Positions 8,249 through 16,390 of a stretch of DNA of 64,000 nucleotides are shown piece after piece. The notes under the pieces were generated by a model. That model was not told the origin of the DNA, did not search any database, and was given only the letters and a program-made list of their open reading frames with translations. How positions within the stretch are numbered: the first letter of the stretch is position 1; every line of letters begins with the position of its first letter. This DNA is from Arthrobacter sp. SLBN-100 (GTDB lineage: Bacteria > Actinomycetota > Actinomycetes > Actinomycetales > Micrococcaceae), in assembly GCF_006715305.1 (NCBI RefSeq), contig NZ_VFMY01000001.1:1860001-1924000 (forward strand), read 5' to 3'. Position numbers and translations under genes: made by a program.

Positions 8249-8833
8249 ATGGATAGCCATCGCCCCCTGGCGGGCGAGCCGGTTGATGCTGTCCGCGTCG
8301 GACCGTCGGTGTCTGCTGCAGCGGACCTGTTCAAAGCCGCGGCCCATCCGGTCCGGGCGCACATCCTGGAGCTGCTCTCCCAGGGCGAGTCCTCCATTCC
8401 GGAGCTGTGCGAGGGTACGGGGGTGAAGGCTACGCACCTGTCCCGGCACCTGAACCAGATGCGCGGGCAGCACCTGATCCAGTGCCGGTGGACCGGCGGA
8501 CGGCTTATGTATCGGCTGGCCTACCCGCAAGTCACCGAACTGCTGGCCGCTGCCCGGTCCGTACTTCAAGCCCGGGCCGCGGACGCTGTCAGTTCCCTGG
8601 GCATGGCGCCGGAGGAACAGCCATTCAGTGCCGTCGGGGATGGGCAATTCTCCGCACTCGAGGCATCACTGGAATCCCGTTCGGTCATCGCGGATGCGTA
8701 CCGGGCGATAGCTGCAAAAGATGGCTGCAGCCAGGAGGCGGCGGCCGCCCAGCTCCTCAGCACAGCCCGCAACCGGAAAATCACCCTCCTGGAAGCCGCC
8801 CGCGACGAACTCCGCAACGGACAGGAAGGGTAG
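8249..8833 (+). CDS. ArsR-type winged-helix regulator with C-terminal ANTAR-like domain
   Basis: A 194-residue protein. Residues about 25-95 form an ArsR-like winged helix (AADLFKAAAHPVRAHILELL, then KATHLSRHLNQMRGQHLIQ), without the metal-binding cysteines of classical ArsR sensors. Residues about 130-190 (starting LESRSVIADAYRAIAAKDG, later ARNRKITLLEAARDEL) fit the ANTAR pattern of an R-x-x-I-x-x-A stretch, a G-C/S-x-x-E-A turn and a closing A-R-N helix. ANTAR domains bind paired RNA hairpins and prevent termination. A strong AAGGAGG lies before the ATG. The gene is divergent from bkdA. A DNA-binding/RNA-binding fusion is unusual; the ANTAR call is by eye. Confidence 0.7.
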   Translation: MDSHRPLAGEPVDAVRVGPSVSAAADLFKAAAHPVRAHILELLSQGESSIPELCEGTGVKATHLSRHLNQMRGQHLIQCRWTGGRLMYRLAYPQVTELLAAARSVLQARAADAVSSLGMAPEEQPFSAVGDGQFSALEASLESRSVIADAYRAIAAKDGCSQEAAAAQLLSTARNRKITLLEAARDELRNGQEG

Positions 8834-8981
8834 CGCCGCCCGACCCCGGCGGGGCTCCCGGCGCCTACCTTCGGACCGAGGAATCCGTGGCGCCCGGCCT
8901 CCCCGGCGGGTAAAAGTTCGTTTGTTTCGGAAGATGCCTTGACCTCTCCCTATGGCACGGATCACACTCTATGGTGACGGA

Positions 8982-9005
8982 TTGACCAAAACGTCTTTTC
9001 GTCAA
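8982..9005. promoter_or_regulatory. 24-bp imperfect palindrome, possible operator
   Basis: TTGACCAAAACG faces CTTTTCGTCAA as a near-complement, in the 400-bp non-coding stretch 8834-9257. It looks like a dimeric regulator site. Nothing else in that stretch is recognised as a gene. Confidence 0.3.
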
Positions 9006-9257
9006 AGATTGGAAGTTTCTTCTCGCTGGTCTCAGGGGGAAGGCTCCGCACCCTGTGCATGGGGTTTCCCATAATTGGGGGGGCTACGGTGCGGCGATGG
9101 ACGCGGAGGGGACAGCGTGGTCCCCTCCGCCCCTGAAACTCTTGACTAGATCAGCATTCCCTTCGGGAGACGGGGCCGGGATTGCCAGGCGCTATCCGTC
9201 TGCAGGGCCGAGGCGGCATTTCAAATCCAGGAATGACAAACGGTGGGAGTATCTGCA

Positions 9258-9479
9258 ATGGGCATTGAGAAGCTGTGGGACCATCTCGAGCCAGACACGC
9301 AGCAGTGGCTGATCGATAATCCCGGGTGCAAGATCCTTCCCCGGGCGGTGGTGGCAGCGATCATGAAATCCACTGGAGCCGAGTTCGAACAGGACCGGCA
9401 CGGCGAAACTGTCCTCTCCGCCGGCGACTGCGACTTCATCCGCAGCGCAGCGGACCTGTACGAAGCCCGGCAGTCCTGA
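9258..9479 (+). CDS. Small hypothetical protein
   Basis: A 73-residue product starting MGIEKLWDHLEPDTQQW. The ATG at 9258 has GGGAG upstream; an in-frame GTG at 9243 is less likely. The sequence is acidic and soluble with one central cysteine, and shows no recognised motif. It stands alone between the ArsR-type gene and lrp. Confidence 0.5.
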   Translation: MGIEKLWDHLEPDTQQWLIDNPGCKILPRAVVAAIMKSTGAEFEQDRHGETVLSAGDCDFIRSAADLYEARQS

Positions 9480-9539
9480 GCCCCCATAGCCGCAATTCCT
9501 GATCGTTGCCATTATCCCTTCCCACAGTCCGCGCACCGA

Positions 9540-9650
9540 AGGTTTTGTATCCAGTACCTCGGTGCGCGTGGAGAAGCTGCCCGATTCTGCCTACACTGAG
9601 AGACGAATCGTAAGCGTGACCCAGATTACTGACAGGGGCCGTAGGCAGGA
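9540..9650. promoter_or_regulatory. lrp upstream region, second copy of the bkdA/lrp regulatory block
   Basis: This region is similar to 8006-8120 (GTATCCAG, GTGGAGAAG, GATTCTG, GAGACGAAT, ATTACTGACAGGGG). It directly precedes the Lrp gene. Lrp-family genes are usually autoregulated, so the conserved words are candidates for its binding sites. Confidence 0.5.
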
Positions 9651-10115
9651 ATGGCAAGCAGGGACGGCGGGACGGAACCCGTCCCGTTGGACGACATAGA
9701 CCGCAGCATCATCTCCGAGCTGACCCGGGACGGCCGGATGTCCGTCACGCAGGTGGCGGAGAATGTCCACATTTCCCGGGCGCACGCGTACACCCGGATC
9801 GGCAGGCTTACGTCTGAGGGTGTGCTGTCCAAGTTCACGGCGTTGGTGGACCCGATCAAGGCCGGGCTCCGCTCCTCCGCCTACGTGACCCTGAAACTGA
9901 AGCAGGATTCCTGGCGCGAACTCCGCGACCAGCTAGGCGCCATCCCGGAGGTCCACCACGTGGCGCTGGTGGGCGGCGACTTCGACGTGATCCTGCTGGT
10001 CCGCGCCGTGGACAACATCGACCTGCGCCGGGTCATCTTCGACCAGCTGCAGTCCATGCCCGGAGTCCTCGATACGCAGACGTTCCTGGTGTTCGAGGAC
10101 CTGGATACGCGGTAG
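9651..10115 (+). CDS. Lrp/AsnC-family transcriptional regulator
   Basis: A 154-residue protein with the family's usual layout: a winged helix at about residues 15-60 (DDIDRSIISELTRDGRMS, then SRAHAYTRIGRLTSEGVL) and a RAM ligand-binding domain at about 75-150 (VHHVALVGGDFDVILLVRAV, then TQTFLVFEDLDTR). Members bind amino acids and commonly control amino-acid catabolism. Its 5' region matches that of bkdA, so it is the likely regulator of bkdABC and of itself. Two damaged copies exist at 11598 and 19600. In the most decayed copy the gene still adjoins a bkdA remnant divergently, supporting an ancestral bkdA/lrp pair. Confidence 0.9.
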   Translation: MASRDGGTEPVPLDDIDRSIISELTRDGRMSVTQVAENVHISRAHAYTRIGRLTSEGVLSKFTALVDPIKAGLRSSAYVTLKLKQDSWRELRDQLGAIPEVHHVALVGGDFDVILLVRAVDNIDLRRVIFDQLQSMPGVLDTQTFLVFEDLDTR

Positions 10116-10202
10116 GTTCTGGCGCCCAGCCCGCGACCTGACCCCGCTCCCGCTACTGCAAGGCCCGGTGGCGTCGTGGGGTTAGATGTCCGCCCGTCAA
10201 AC

Positions 10203-11327
10203 TCATCCAGTACGAACCGGTGATGAACTTGCCTCCTTCGCGTCTTCTCCGGCCGGCGGCAGCGCCGGCTTGCGCGAGAACAGGTCGCGGATGAGCCGTT
10301 CGCTGGGCTTCTCCACGAACCTATAGGCAACCGCTGCAATTCCTGCGGCCGCGATGAGGGTGGGCAGGACGATCCACCAGGGCAGGGTTTGTGCGCCCTC
10401 TCCTATCAGAAGGCCGACGAAGCCCAGGACAAGGTAGTGGACCATGTAGAAGGAGAACGAGCGGTCTCCGAGCTTGACCAGTCGCGGGTTCGTCAGGAGG
10501 CGGCTGGCGCCGGCGAGCTCGCGCCGGGCCGAGGTCCAAATCAGGACGAGGATAGCGGGCAGCAGGAGGGCACTGCCGACCCACGACAGCGCCATGTGGA
10601 AGAAATCGGCAACGAATACCAGTGCGACGCCCGCGGTGATGGTCGCTGCGGCCGCGAGCTGACACGCGCGTGAAGGAATATATCCGGCTTTCAGGAGCAG
10701 GGCCAGGGCAATACCGATGATGAACTCAGGCAACCGGTACGGGGGGAAGTAATAGGTGAGGAAATGAGCCACAGATGCGCTGACGTTCACGCCGATCGTG
10801 AGCTGCAAAACCAGTCCCATTACCGGCTGAAGGACTGCAAGGAACACTATGGAGCCGACAAGTTGCCGGGTGCTGAAGCGCCGCATCACACTCACGATGG
10901 CTGGCAGCAGCAGGTAGAAAAACGCCTCAGCGGAGAGAGACCACGCGACAGGGTTGAAAGACAACGCCGCTGGTAGCCACCACGCTTGGGTAAAGGTAAG
11001 GCTTTGAAGGAAAAATACGGGGCTCGAATTCGGTGCCACGGGCACAAACGCGGCGACTGCCAGGGTCACTGCGCTGAGAGGAAACAGCTTCGCGAAGCGG
11101 TCTCGCAGGAACACGACCGAACCCTTGCCCGCTGTGTAAGCCCACGTCAGTACGAAGCCGGAAAGCATAAAGAAGAAGCTCACACCCACGAAGCCCAGGT
11201 CTACGACTGGAAGCTGGTACCGGCCGAAGCCATGCATGAGTGCCACGGCGGCAGCAGCAAAGAACCGCAGGCTTGTCAGCGAGTGAAGCCGCCTCATGGG
11301 CTCTTGAGGCTGCAGGCTTTCAGTCAT
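10203..11327 (-). CDS. Acyltransferase family 3 (OafA/YrhL-like) membrane protein
   Basis: A 374-residue polytopic protein with the acyltransferase-3 signature near the N-terminus (HSLTSLRFFAAAAVALMHGF, with the expected R and H), about ten predicted helices and a short basic cytoplasmic tail. The family moves acetyl or other acyl groups onto cell-surface sugars or peptidoglycan. It is monocistronic, inserted between two lrp copies. No SGNH domain is attached. The acceptor cannot be told from sequence. Confidence 0.85.
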   Translation of the reverse strand: MTESLQPQEPMRRLHSLTSLRFFAAAAVALMHGFGRYQLPVVDLGFVGVSFFFMLSGFVLTWAYTAGKGSVVFLRDRFAKLFPLSAVTLAVAAFVPVAPNSSPVFFLQSLTFTQAWWLPAALSFNPVAWSLSAEAFFYLLLPAIVSVMRRFSTRQLVGSIVFLAVLQPVMGLVLQLTIGVNVSASVAHFLTYYFPPYRLPEFIIGIALALLLKAGYIPSRACQLAAAATITAGVALVFVADFFHMALSWVGSALLLPAILVLIWTSARRELAGASRLLTNPRLVKLGDRSFSFYMVHYLVLGFVGLLIGEGAQTLPWWIVLPTLIAAAGIAAVAYRFVEKPSERLIRDLFSRKPALPPAGEDAKEASSSPVRTG

Positions 11328-11597
11328 GCCGGGTTACCTCTTCCTCGAAAACATCTCCTTCCCCATCCCACACTGTCCACGGGGAGCTCGCTGCAAACTT
11401 TGGCTAATCTTGCGCGAATCCTTGCCCGATGGGAGGGACTCGGCGTTGAGTGGGCCGGGAATGACGCGATGACAGCGCCGTCATAGCCGAGGCTGATTCC
11501 GTCGGCCGCATCCCGACAATCCTTTGAACCCGTCCGATGCTGTCCAGGCCCGGTCGTTACGACCGCCTTCTGCAGCGGGCATCCCAGTCAAGGCTTC

Positions 11598-11958
11598 TTC
11601 CAGACGTGTGCTGTCGAAGTTCACGGCGCTAGTGGACCCGATCAAGGCCGGGCTCCGCTCGTCCGCGTACGTGACGCTGAAGCTGAAGCAGGATTCCTGG
11701 TGCGAACTCCGGGACCAGCTCGGGGCCATTCCTGAGGTACACCACGTGGCCCTGGTGGGCGGCGACTTCGACGTGATCCTGCTGGTCCGCGCCGTGGACA
11801 ACATCGACCTGCGCCGGGTCATCTTCGACCAGCTGCAGTCCATGCCGGGCGTGCTGGATACCCAGACGTTCCTGGTGTTCGAGGACGTGGACACCCGCGG
11901 AACCCGGCCGCAGTTCGTTCTGCGGGCCCTGCCTGTTGCGACGGCTTGGTCTAATTAG
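11598..11958 (+). pseudogene. Lrp copy lacking the DNA-binding domain
   Basis: From about 11598 the sequence is nearly identical to codons 60-154 of the Lrp gene at 9651, with only a few changes in protein (for example W-R to W-C, and D to V near the end). The helix-turn-helix is missing. An open frame runs from 11524, but its first ~28 residues are unrelated and lack a ribosome site. It is either a dead fragment or, if expressed, a RAM-domain-only protein that could form mixed oligomers with intact Lrp. The frame is still open, so damage is recent. It overlaps the convergent small gene by four bases. Confidence 0.7.
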
Positions 11959-12059
11959 TGGTGTGCCCTGGCCCGGATGAATCCTGCCGCCAGGAGGCCC
12001 GCGGCACCAAGAGATCCCAGCATGCCGCCAAGAGCTACAACGTATTCGGTGACAGTCAT
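11955..12059 (-). CDS. 34-residue small membrane protein, copy 1
   Basis: Hand translation gives a 34-residue product starting MTVTEYVVALGGMLGSLGAA and ending RARAHH: one hydrophobic helix with a basic tail. GGAGG lies about ten bases before the ATG. A second copy at 19994-20098 has exactly the same length, the shared core EY-VALGGML, LAAG and a final H-stop. Both lie convergent to an Lrp copy. Conservation of length and frame between diverged copies supports a real gene. Function unknown. Confidence 0.6.
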   Translation of the reverse strand: MTVTEYVVALGGMLGSLGAAGLLAAGFIRARAHH

Positions 12060-12268
12060 TTTCTGCTCCCTCCGTACTTCCCTGTACTGCCTGGTAGCCC
12101 TCAAGCTACGCCCGAAGGCTCAGGATCCCGTGCAGAACCGCCCGCAGATTGGGTCAAGGTTTGTGCAGCACGAGGTTCGTGGCCGGGGTTCCGTTAGCCG
12201 CTCATGGGGTCTCACCGGCGAACGCAGGAAGACACCCTGGAGAATCCTGGGCATCGGCCGTTCAGGCT

Positions 12269-13105
12269 CTACTGGGGAAGGATGCCCGAACGGCTCAGCA
12301 AGGCCCGGGTTTTCGGATGCTGCGGCGTGGTGAAGATCCGGCTTGGAGGCCCCTCCTCCACGATCACCCCTTGGTCCATGACCACAATGCGGTCCGCGAT
12401 GTCCCGGGCAAACTGCATTTCGTGGGTGACGATCACCATGGTGGTGCCCTGCAGGGCGATTTTCTTGATGACGGTGAGGACCTCACCCACCAGCTCGGGA
12501 TCCAATGCCGATGTCGGCTCGTCGAAGAGCATCACGCTGGGCTCCATGGCGAGAGCACGGGCGATGGCAACGCGTTGCTTCTGGCCGCCGGAGAGCTTGC
12601 TGGGATAGTTCTCCATTTTGTCTGCCAGGCCCACCATTTCCAGGTTGGGTACGGCGATGTTCCGGGCCTCGGCCGAAGAAAGCTTTTTGACATCGCGCAG
12701 CGGAGCCATGACGTTGCCCAGCGCCGTCTTGTTGAGGAACAGATTGAAGTGCTGGAAAACGAAGCCGATGTCCGTGCGCTTTTGGGCAGTGACGGATGCT
12801 TTTTCAGCAACCAGCTCACCGTCGCGTTCCTCGTAGCCGATCAGGTGCCCGTTGACATAGATCCGGCCGGCATCGATGGTTTCGAGCTTGTTGATGCAGC
12901 GCAATAGCGTGCTCTTGCCCGAACCGCTGGAACCAAGAATGGCGATAGTCTCTCCGCGATGGACCACAAGATCCACGCCCTTGAGCACTTCAACCCTCTT
13001 TTCCACGTGCGGCCGGCCGGCCAGCCGGCTCCAGAGGGTCCTTTTGGTCTCCGAGATAAAGGTCTTGTGGACATCGCGAACATCGATAATGGTCTCGTCA
13101 GCCAT
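12269..13105 (-). CDS. Amino-acid ABC transporter ATP-binding protein
   Basis: A 278-residue ATPase with Walker A ([19 protein letters not shown]), signature [16 protein letters not shown], Walker B ([15 protein letters not shown]) and the H-loop in [14 protein letters not shown]. It belongs to the polar amino-acid uptake group (GlnQ/HisP-like). I prefer ATG 13105 over TTG 13126; the ATG overlaps the permease stop. It carries a short insertion between Walker A and the signature ([16 protein letters not shown]), known from HisP-like members. It is the last gene of an operon with permease, binding protein and a HisD-like dehydrogenase. Confidence 0.9.
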   Translation of the reverse strand: MADETIIDVRDVHKTFISETKRTLWSRLAGRPHVEKRVEVLKGVDLVVHRGETIAILGSSGSGKSTLLRCINKLETIDAGRIYVNGHLIGYEERDGELVAEKASVTAQKRTDIGFVFQHFNLFLNKTALGNVMAPLRDVKKLSSAEARNIAVPNLEMVGLADKMENYPSKLSGGQKQRVAIARALAMEPSVMLFDEPTSALDPELVGEVLTVIKKIALQGTTMVIVTHEMQFARDIADRIVVMDQGVIVEEGPPSRIFTTPQHPKTRALLSRSGILPQ

Positions 13106-13751
13106 TGGCCCGTGCCTTTCCTTCAAGCACCACCACGACGCGCGAGAGTGGGAGGCTGATAATCAGATAGAGAACCGCCGCGGCGGTGTAGATGGCCGTG
13201 GTCTGGAAAGTCTGGCTGTTCAGAATGTTGGCGGTCTTCAGGATCTCGGTTACGGCGATCACCGATGTCAGGGCGGTGTCCTTGATCATGGCAATGAAGT
13301 AGTTGCCGATCGGTCCCATGGAGACGACAAAAGACTGCGGGATCACCACTTTCCACAGGGTCTTCGAGGGCGTGTAGCCAAGGGAAAGTGCGGCTTCGGT
13401 CTGGCCGTGTTCCACCGACAGGATTGCCGAGCGGAAAACCTCGGAGAGGTAGGCAGCATAGTTCAGCCCCAAGCCCAGGATGCCGGCGGGAACGGGCTCG
13501 ATTTCCACGCCGATGCTGGGAAGGACGAAGAATATGTAGACCAGTTGCACCAGCAGAGGCGTACCGCGGATGACCTCCAGGTAGAAGGTTGCAACCCCGC
13601 GGAGGATCTTGATCGAGGAAATGCGTGCCAGGGCAATCAGCAGGCCCAGTACCAGTGCCAGCAGCATGGCGCCCAGCGCCAGTTGCACCACGACGGGTAC
13701 GGCCACCAGTAGTGCCGGAAAAACGGCGAGGGTGTTGTTGATGAAGTCCAT
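13098..13751 (-). CDS. Amino-acid ABC transporter permease
   Basis: A 217-residue permease of the HisM/GlnP type with five predicted helices. The EAA loop is visible as [20 protein letters not shown], and the RGTPLLVQL motif follows helix 2. A single permease gene is present, so the transporter probably uses a homodimer. Its stop overlaps the ATPase start. The upstream gene is the binding protein. Confidence 0.9.
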   Translation of the reverse strand: MDFINNTLAVFPALLVAVPVVVQLALGAMLLALVLGLLIALARISSIKILRGVATFYLEVIRGTPLLVQLVYIFFVLPSIGVEIEPVPAGILGLGLNYAAYLSEVFRSAILSVEHGQTEAALSLGYTPSKTLWKVVIPQSFVVSMGPIGNYFIAMIKDTALTSVIAVTEILKTANILNSQTFQTTAIYTAAAVLYLIISLPLSRVVVVLEGKARANG

Positions 13752-13830
13752 TAAGGAATCCCTAAATTAGGGTCCGGCCGGCGGACCGCGCTCCCATTAA
13801 GCGGTGTCCGCCACCCTGCCCGGAACCGTG

Positions 13831-14646
13831 CTACTTGGACATGTTGGCTTCGCCAAGGCCGTACTTCTTGAGGATCTCAAGGTACTTTGGCGATTTCTTG
13901 AGCTCTGCCAGCCCGGAATTCAGGTCCTGCAGCAGTTGCGTATCGTCCTTGCGCACTCCCGCGCCAATAATGCCCGGGTAGTACGGCTCATAAGGGGATA
14001 CAAGCTTCAGCTTGGGGTTGGGCTTTTGCACCAGGCTGTAGCCAATCACCGCACTGTCCGTGAACACGGCGTCCACCTGCTTGTTTTCCACCGCAGCGAG
14101 CAGGGCGGCCTGCGAATCAAAGAGCTTGACCTGGCTGCCGCCCAGGCTGTCCACCAACTCCTTGAACACAGTGCCGGTCTGGGCGCCAAGCACCTTGCCC
14201 TTCACGTCGTCGCGCGAGGCCAGGGTGGAGTCGGCCGGGACCACCATTGCCTCGCCCTCGGTGTACCAGGGGTCAGTGAAATTGATCTCCTTCTTCCGTT
14301 CGTCCGTGATGTACATGGCATCCACGATGGCGTCGGCCTTCTTCGCGTTCAGCGCGGCGATCAGTGTGGCGAACTCGGAGGTGAAAACTTTGATCTTCCA
14401 GCCCTTGGAATCGGCGATGGCCCTGATCATCTCCCCGTCTATGCCTTTGAGCTCACCGGACCCCTGCTCGGTAAAGGAGAAAGGAGCATCGTTGGACGTT
14501 GCGATGGTGATGGTCTTTTGTTCACCACCGCCCGTGCTGCCGCCGCCCCCTCCGCCTCCCGAGCCACACCCCGTCAAGGCCAGGGCAACAGCAACGCCCA
14601 TGGGCACCAGTGCGGCGAAGCGCCTGCGGAGCATCTTTGTATTCAT
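13831..14646 (-). CDS. Amino-acid ABC transporter substrate-binding lipoprotein
   Basis: A 271-residue extracellular solute-binding protein, family 3. The signal ends in lipobox LTGC (Cys 27), followed by a flexible Gly/Ser stretch. The body shows the typical start (ITIATSNDAPFSF, then GSGELKGIDGEMIRAIADS) and TALT-type hinge regions. It should capture a polar amino-acid-like substrate and deliver it to the permease. The ligand is not readable from sequence. The co-encoded HisD/HpsN-like dehydrogenase suggests a small zwitterionic alcohol or a relative. Confidence 0.88.
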   Translation of the reverse strand: MNTKMLRRRFAALVPMGVAVALALTGCGSGGGGGGGSTGGGEQKTITIATSNDAPFSFTEQGSGELKGIDGEMIRAIADSKGWKIKVFTSEFATLIAALNAKKADAIVDAMYITDERKKEINFTDPWYTEGEAMVVPADSTLASRDDVKGKVLGAQTGTVFKELVDSLGGSQVKLFDSQAALLAAVENKQVDAVFTDSAVIGYSLVQKPNPKLKLVSPYEPYYPGIIGAGVRKDDTQLLQDLNSGLAELKKSPKYLEILKKYGLGEANMSK

Positions 14647-14674
14647 GATGGAGTGCCTTTGTTAGTGATCGGTT

Positions 14675-15994
14675 CTATCGGTTGTAGCGTTCGAGTCGAA
14701 GTGTGGCGGTCGCCTTATGGGCTTCCATTCCTTCGAAGTCGGATATCGTCGCCACGTAGTTGGCAAGGCGCGGGGTCGCGTCCTTTTCGATCCGCTGGTA
14801 AGTGAGCGGTTTGAGGAACCTGGAGACGGAGAGGCCTGCTGATGATCGGGCACCCCCTCCGGTGGGCAGCACATGGTTGGTGCCGGAGGTGCCCTTGTCG
14901 GAGTAGGCCACGGTGGACCACGGCCCCAGGAAGATGGAGCCGTAGTTCTGCAGGTTGGCGTGATAGTAGGAATCGTCCGAGGTCTGGATTTCCAGGTGCT
15001 CCGGGGCCAGCAGGTCCATGATCTGCACTGCCGTTTCCCGGTTCTCTGCGAGGTAGACGGTCCCGTAGTCCCGCCATGCGGGCCCTGCAATGTCCCGAGT
15101 GGCCAGCGTGCGCAGCTGCTTGTCGATGTGCCTGATGACTTCTTCACCCAGCTCCCGGGATGTGGTCACGAGGGAGGCCGGTGACTGCGGGCCGTGTTCG
15201 GCCTGGCCCAGGAGATCGGCGGCAACGAGTTCCGGGTCCGCGGTTTCGTCGGCGATGACGGCAACCTCGGACGGGCCCGCCAGGAGGTCGATGCCGACGC
15301 GCCCGAACAATTGGCGTTTGGCCTCGGTGACATAGGCGTTGCCGGCGCCGACCAGGATGTCCGCCGGTTGCTCTCCGAGCAGGCCGAAGGCCATGGCGGC
15401 CATCGCCTGCACGCCACCGAGGACGAAGGCCCGGTCAACTCCGGCGAGGTACGCTGCGTACAGAACGGCCGGGTGTCCGTGGTCCGGCCCTGCGGGCGGA
15501 GTGCAGGAGATGACGCTGCGGACGCCGGCCACCTTCGCGATCCCCACCGTCATGAAGGCACTGGCAAGGATGGGGAACCGGCCGGCGGGCAGATAGGCCC
15601 CGACGCGTGGGACGGGAATGTACCTGTGCCCGGTGAAGACGCCGGGGAGGAGCTCGGCCTCGAAATCGGTGAGGCGCGCGCGTTGCTCGACGGCGAAAAG
15701 TCGCGTCCTCTCGGCACCGGCCATCAGGGCCTCCCGTAGTTCCGGCGAGAGCAGGTCGCCGGTCTTGGCCAGTTCATCCCGGCCGATCTCCAGGCTTTTG
15801 CCCTGCCACCGATCGAGCTGCTTCGAGTACCCGACGACGGCGTCAATTCCGGTCTTCTCTATCTCACCAAGCATTTCCGAGACCCTTTGAATAACCTCCG
15901 GCAGCCGTTGGGTGGGGACACCCGGGACAGCGGCGCTCTTGAGGGTGACGACCTTCCCCCGGATGTGCCCTCGGTCACGTTCAGTCAGTTGCAT
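14675..15994 (-). CDS. HisD-like zinc/NAD dehydrogenase, HpsN-type paralogue
   Basis: A 439-residue member of the histidinol dehydrogenase superfamily. HisD catalytic features are present: the Glu-His pair in LLAPEHLEI, the zinc-site Gln and His in LGQAEHGPQS, Asp in SDKGTSGTNHVLPT and His in EAHKATATLRL. Several blocks (GHRYIPVPRVGAYLPAGRF, KRQLFGRVGIDLLAGPSE) are closer to sulfopropanediol dehydrogenase (HpsN) relatives than to biosynthetic HisD as I recall them. It heads an operon with an amino-acid ABC transporter, not with his genes, so a catabolic four-electron oxidation of an imported alcohol to the acid is the best guess. Confidence 0.8.
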   Translation of the reverse strand: MQLTERDRGHIRGKVVTLKSAAVPGVPTQRLPEVIQRVSEMLGEIEKTGIDAVVGYSKQLDRWQGKSLEIGRDELAKTGDLLSPELREALMAGAERTRLFAVEQRARLTDFEAELLPGVFTGHRYIPVPRVGAYLPAGRFPILASAFMTVGIAKVAGVRSVISCTPPAGPDHGHPAVLYAAYLAGVDRAFVLGGVQAMAAMAFGLLGEQPADILVGAGNAYVTEAKRQLFGRVGIDLLAGPSEVAVIADETADPELVAADLLGQAEHGPQSPASLVTTSRELGEEVIRHIDKQLRTLATRDIAGPAWRDYGTVYLAENRETAVQIMDLLAPEHLEIQTSDDSYYHANLQNYGSIFLGPWSTVAYSDKGTSGTNHVLPTGGGARSSAGLSVSRFLKPLTYQRIEKDATPRLANYVATISDFEGMEAHKATATLRLERYNR

Positions 15995-16049
15995 GCGCTA
16001 AACGTACGTCTAGTCGGACTATCGCACAACGGGACCTGAACACGGACTC

Positions 16050-16390
16050 CAGGTGCATGCCCTGCAGTCCGTGACGTTCTTTGACAACGGAGTGGAGGCG
16101 TTGAAATGCGTGTCATCGCTGGAAGGGGCGTCTGCACCTTTGGGGTCCTGCGGTATGGGGCACACTACGATCTTGCCTACCTCGTCCAGCGCTTCCACCG
16201 CGCTATCCAAAGGTGAAAGTGCGGCTGGTAGGGCTGAACTCCGTCGCCGTCGCGGAATCTGTGGCATCGGTGAGATTGAAGCTGACCTTATCGTTCTCCC
16301 CGTAGTGGAAACGGGGCTCCAGGTCCGGCCCCTCTTCCGGGATGACCTAACAATTGACAAGTCATCTCAAGCAGGGGTTGATGATGTTCT
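16050..16390 (+). pseudogene. Remnant of a LysR-type regulator (effector domain, two frameshifts)
   Basis: No intact frame exists, but three + frames join into a LysR effector-binding domain: first GVLRYGAHYDLAYLVQRFHR (frame of 16105), then YPKVKVRLVGLNSVAVAESV, then GEIEADLIVLPVV and GLQVRPLFRDDLTI. This order and spacing (strand, 'RF...YP.V..+L', 'G.+..DL', 'PLF.D.L') is characteristic. The DNA-binding N-terminus is missing. It lies divergent to the HisD-like operon, where a LysR activator would be expected, so that operon may have lost its regulator. The call is by eye. Confidence 0.55.

Noticed and set aside
8249..8833. Metal-sensing ArsR repressor
   Set aside because: No CxC or other metal-ligand cysteines occur at the sensing helix, and no metal-resistance gene is near.
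14675..15994. Histidine biosynthesis hisD
   Set aside because: No other his gene is adjacent; the operon partners are an amino-acid ABC transporter and several sequence blocks favour the HpsN-type branch.
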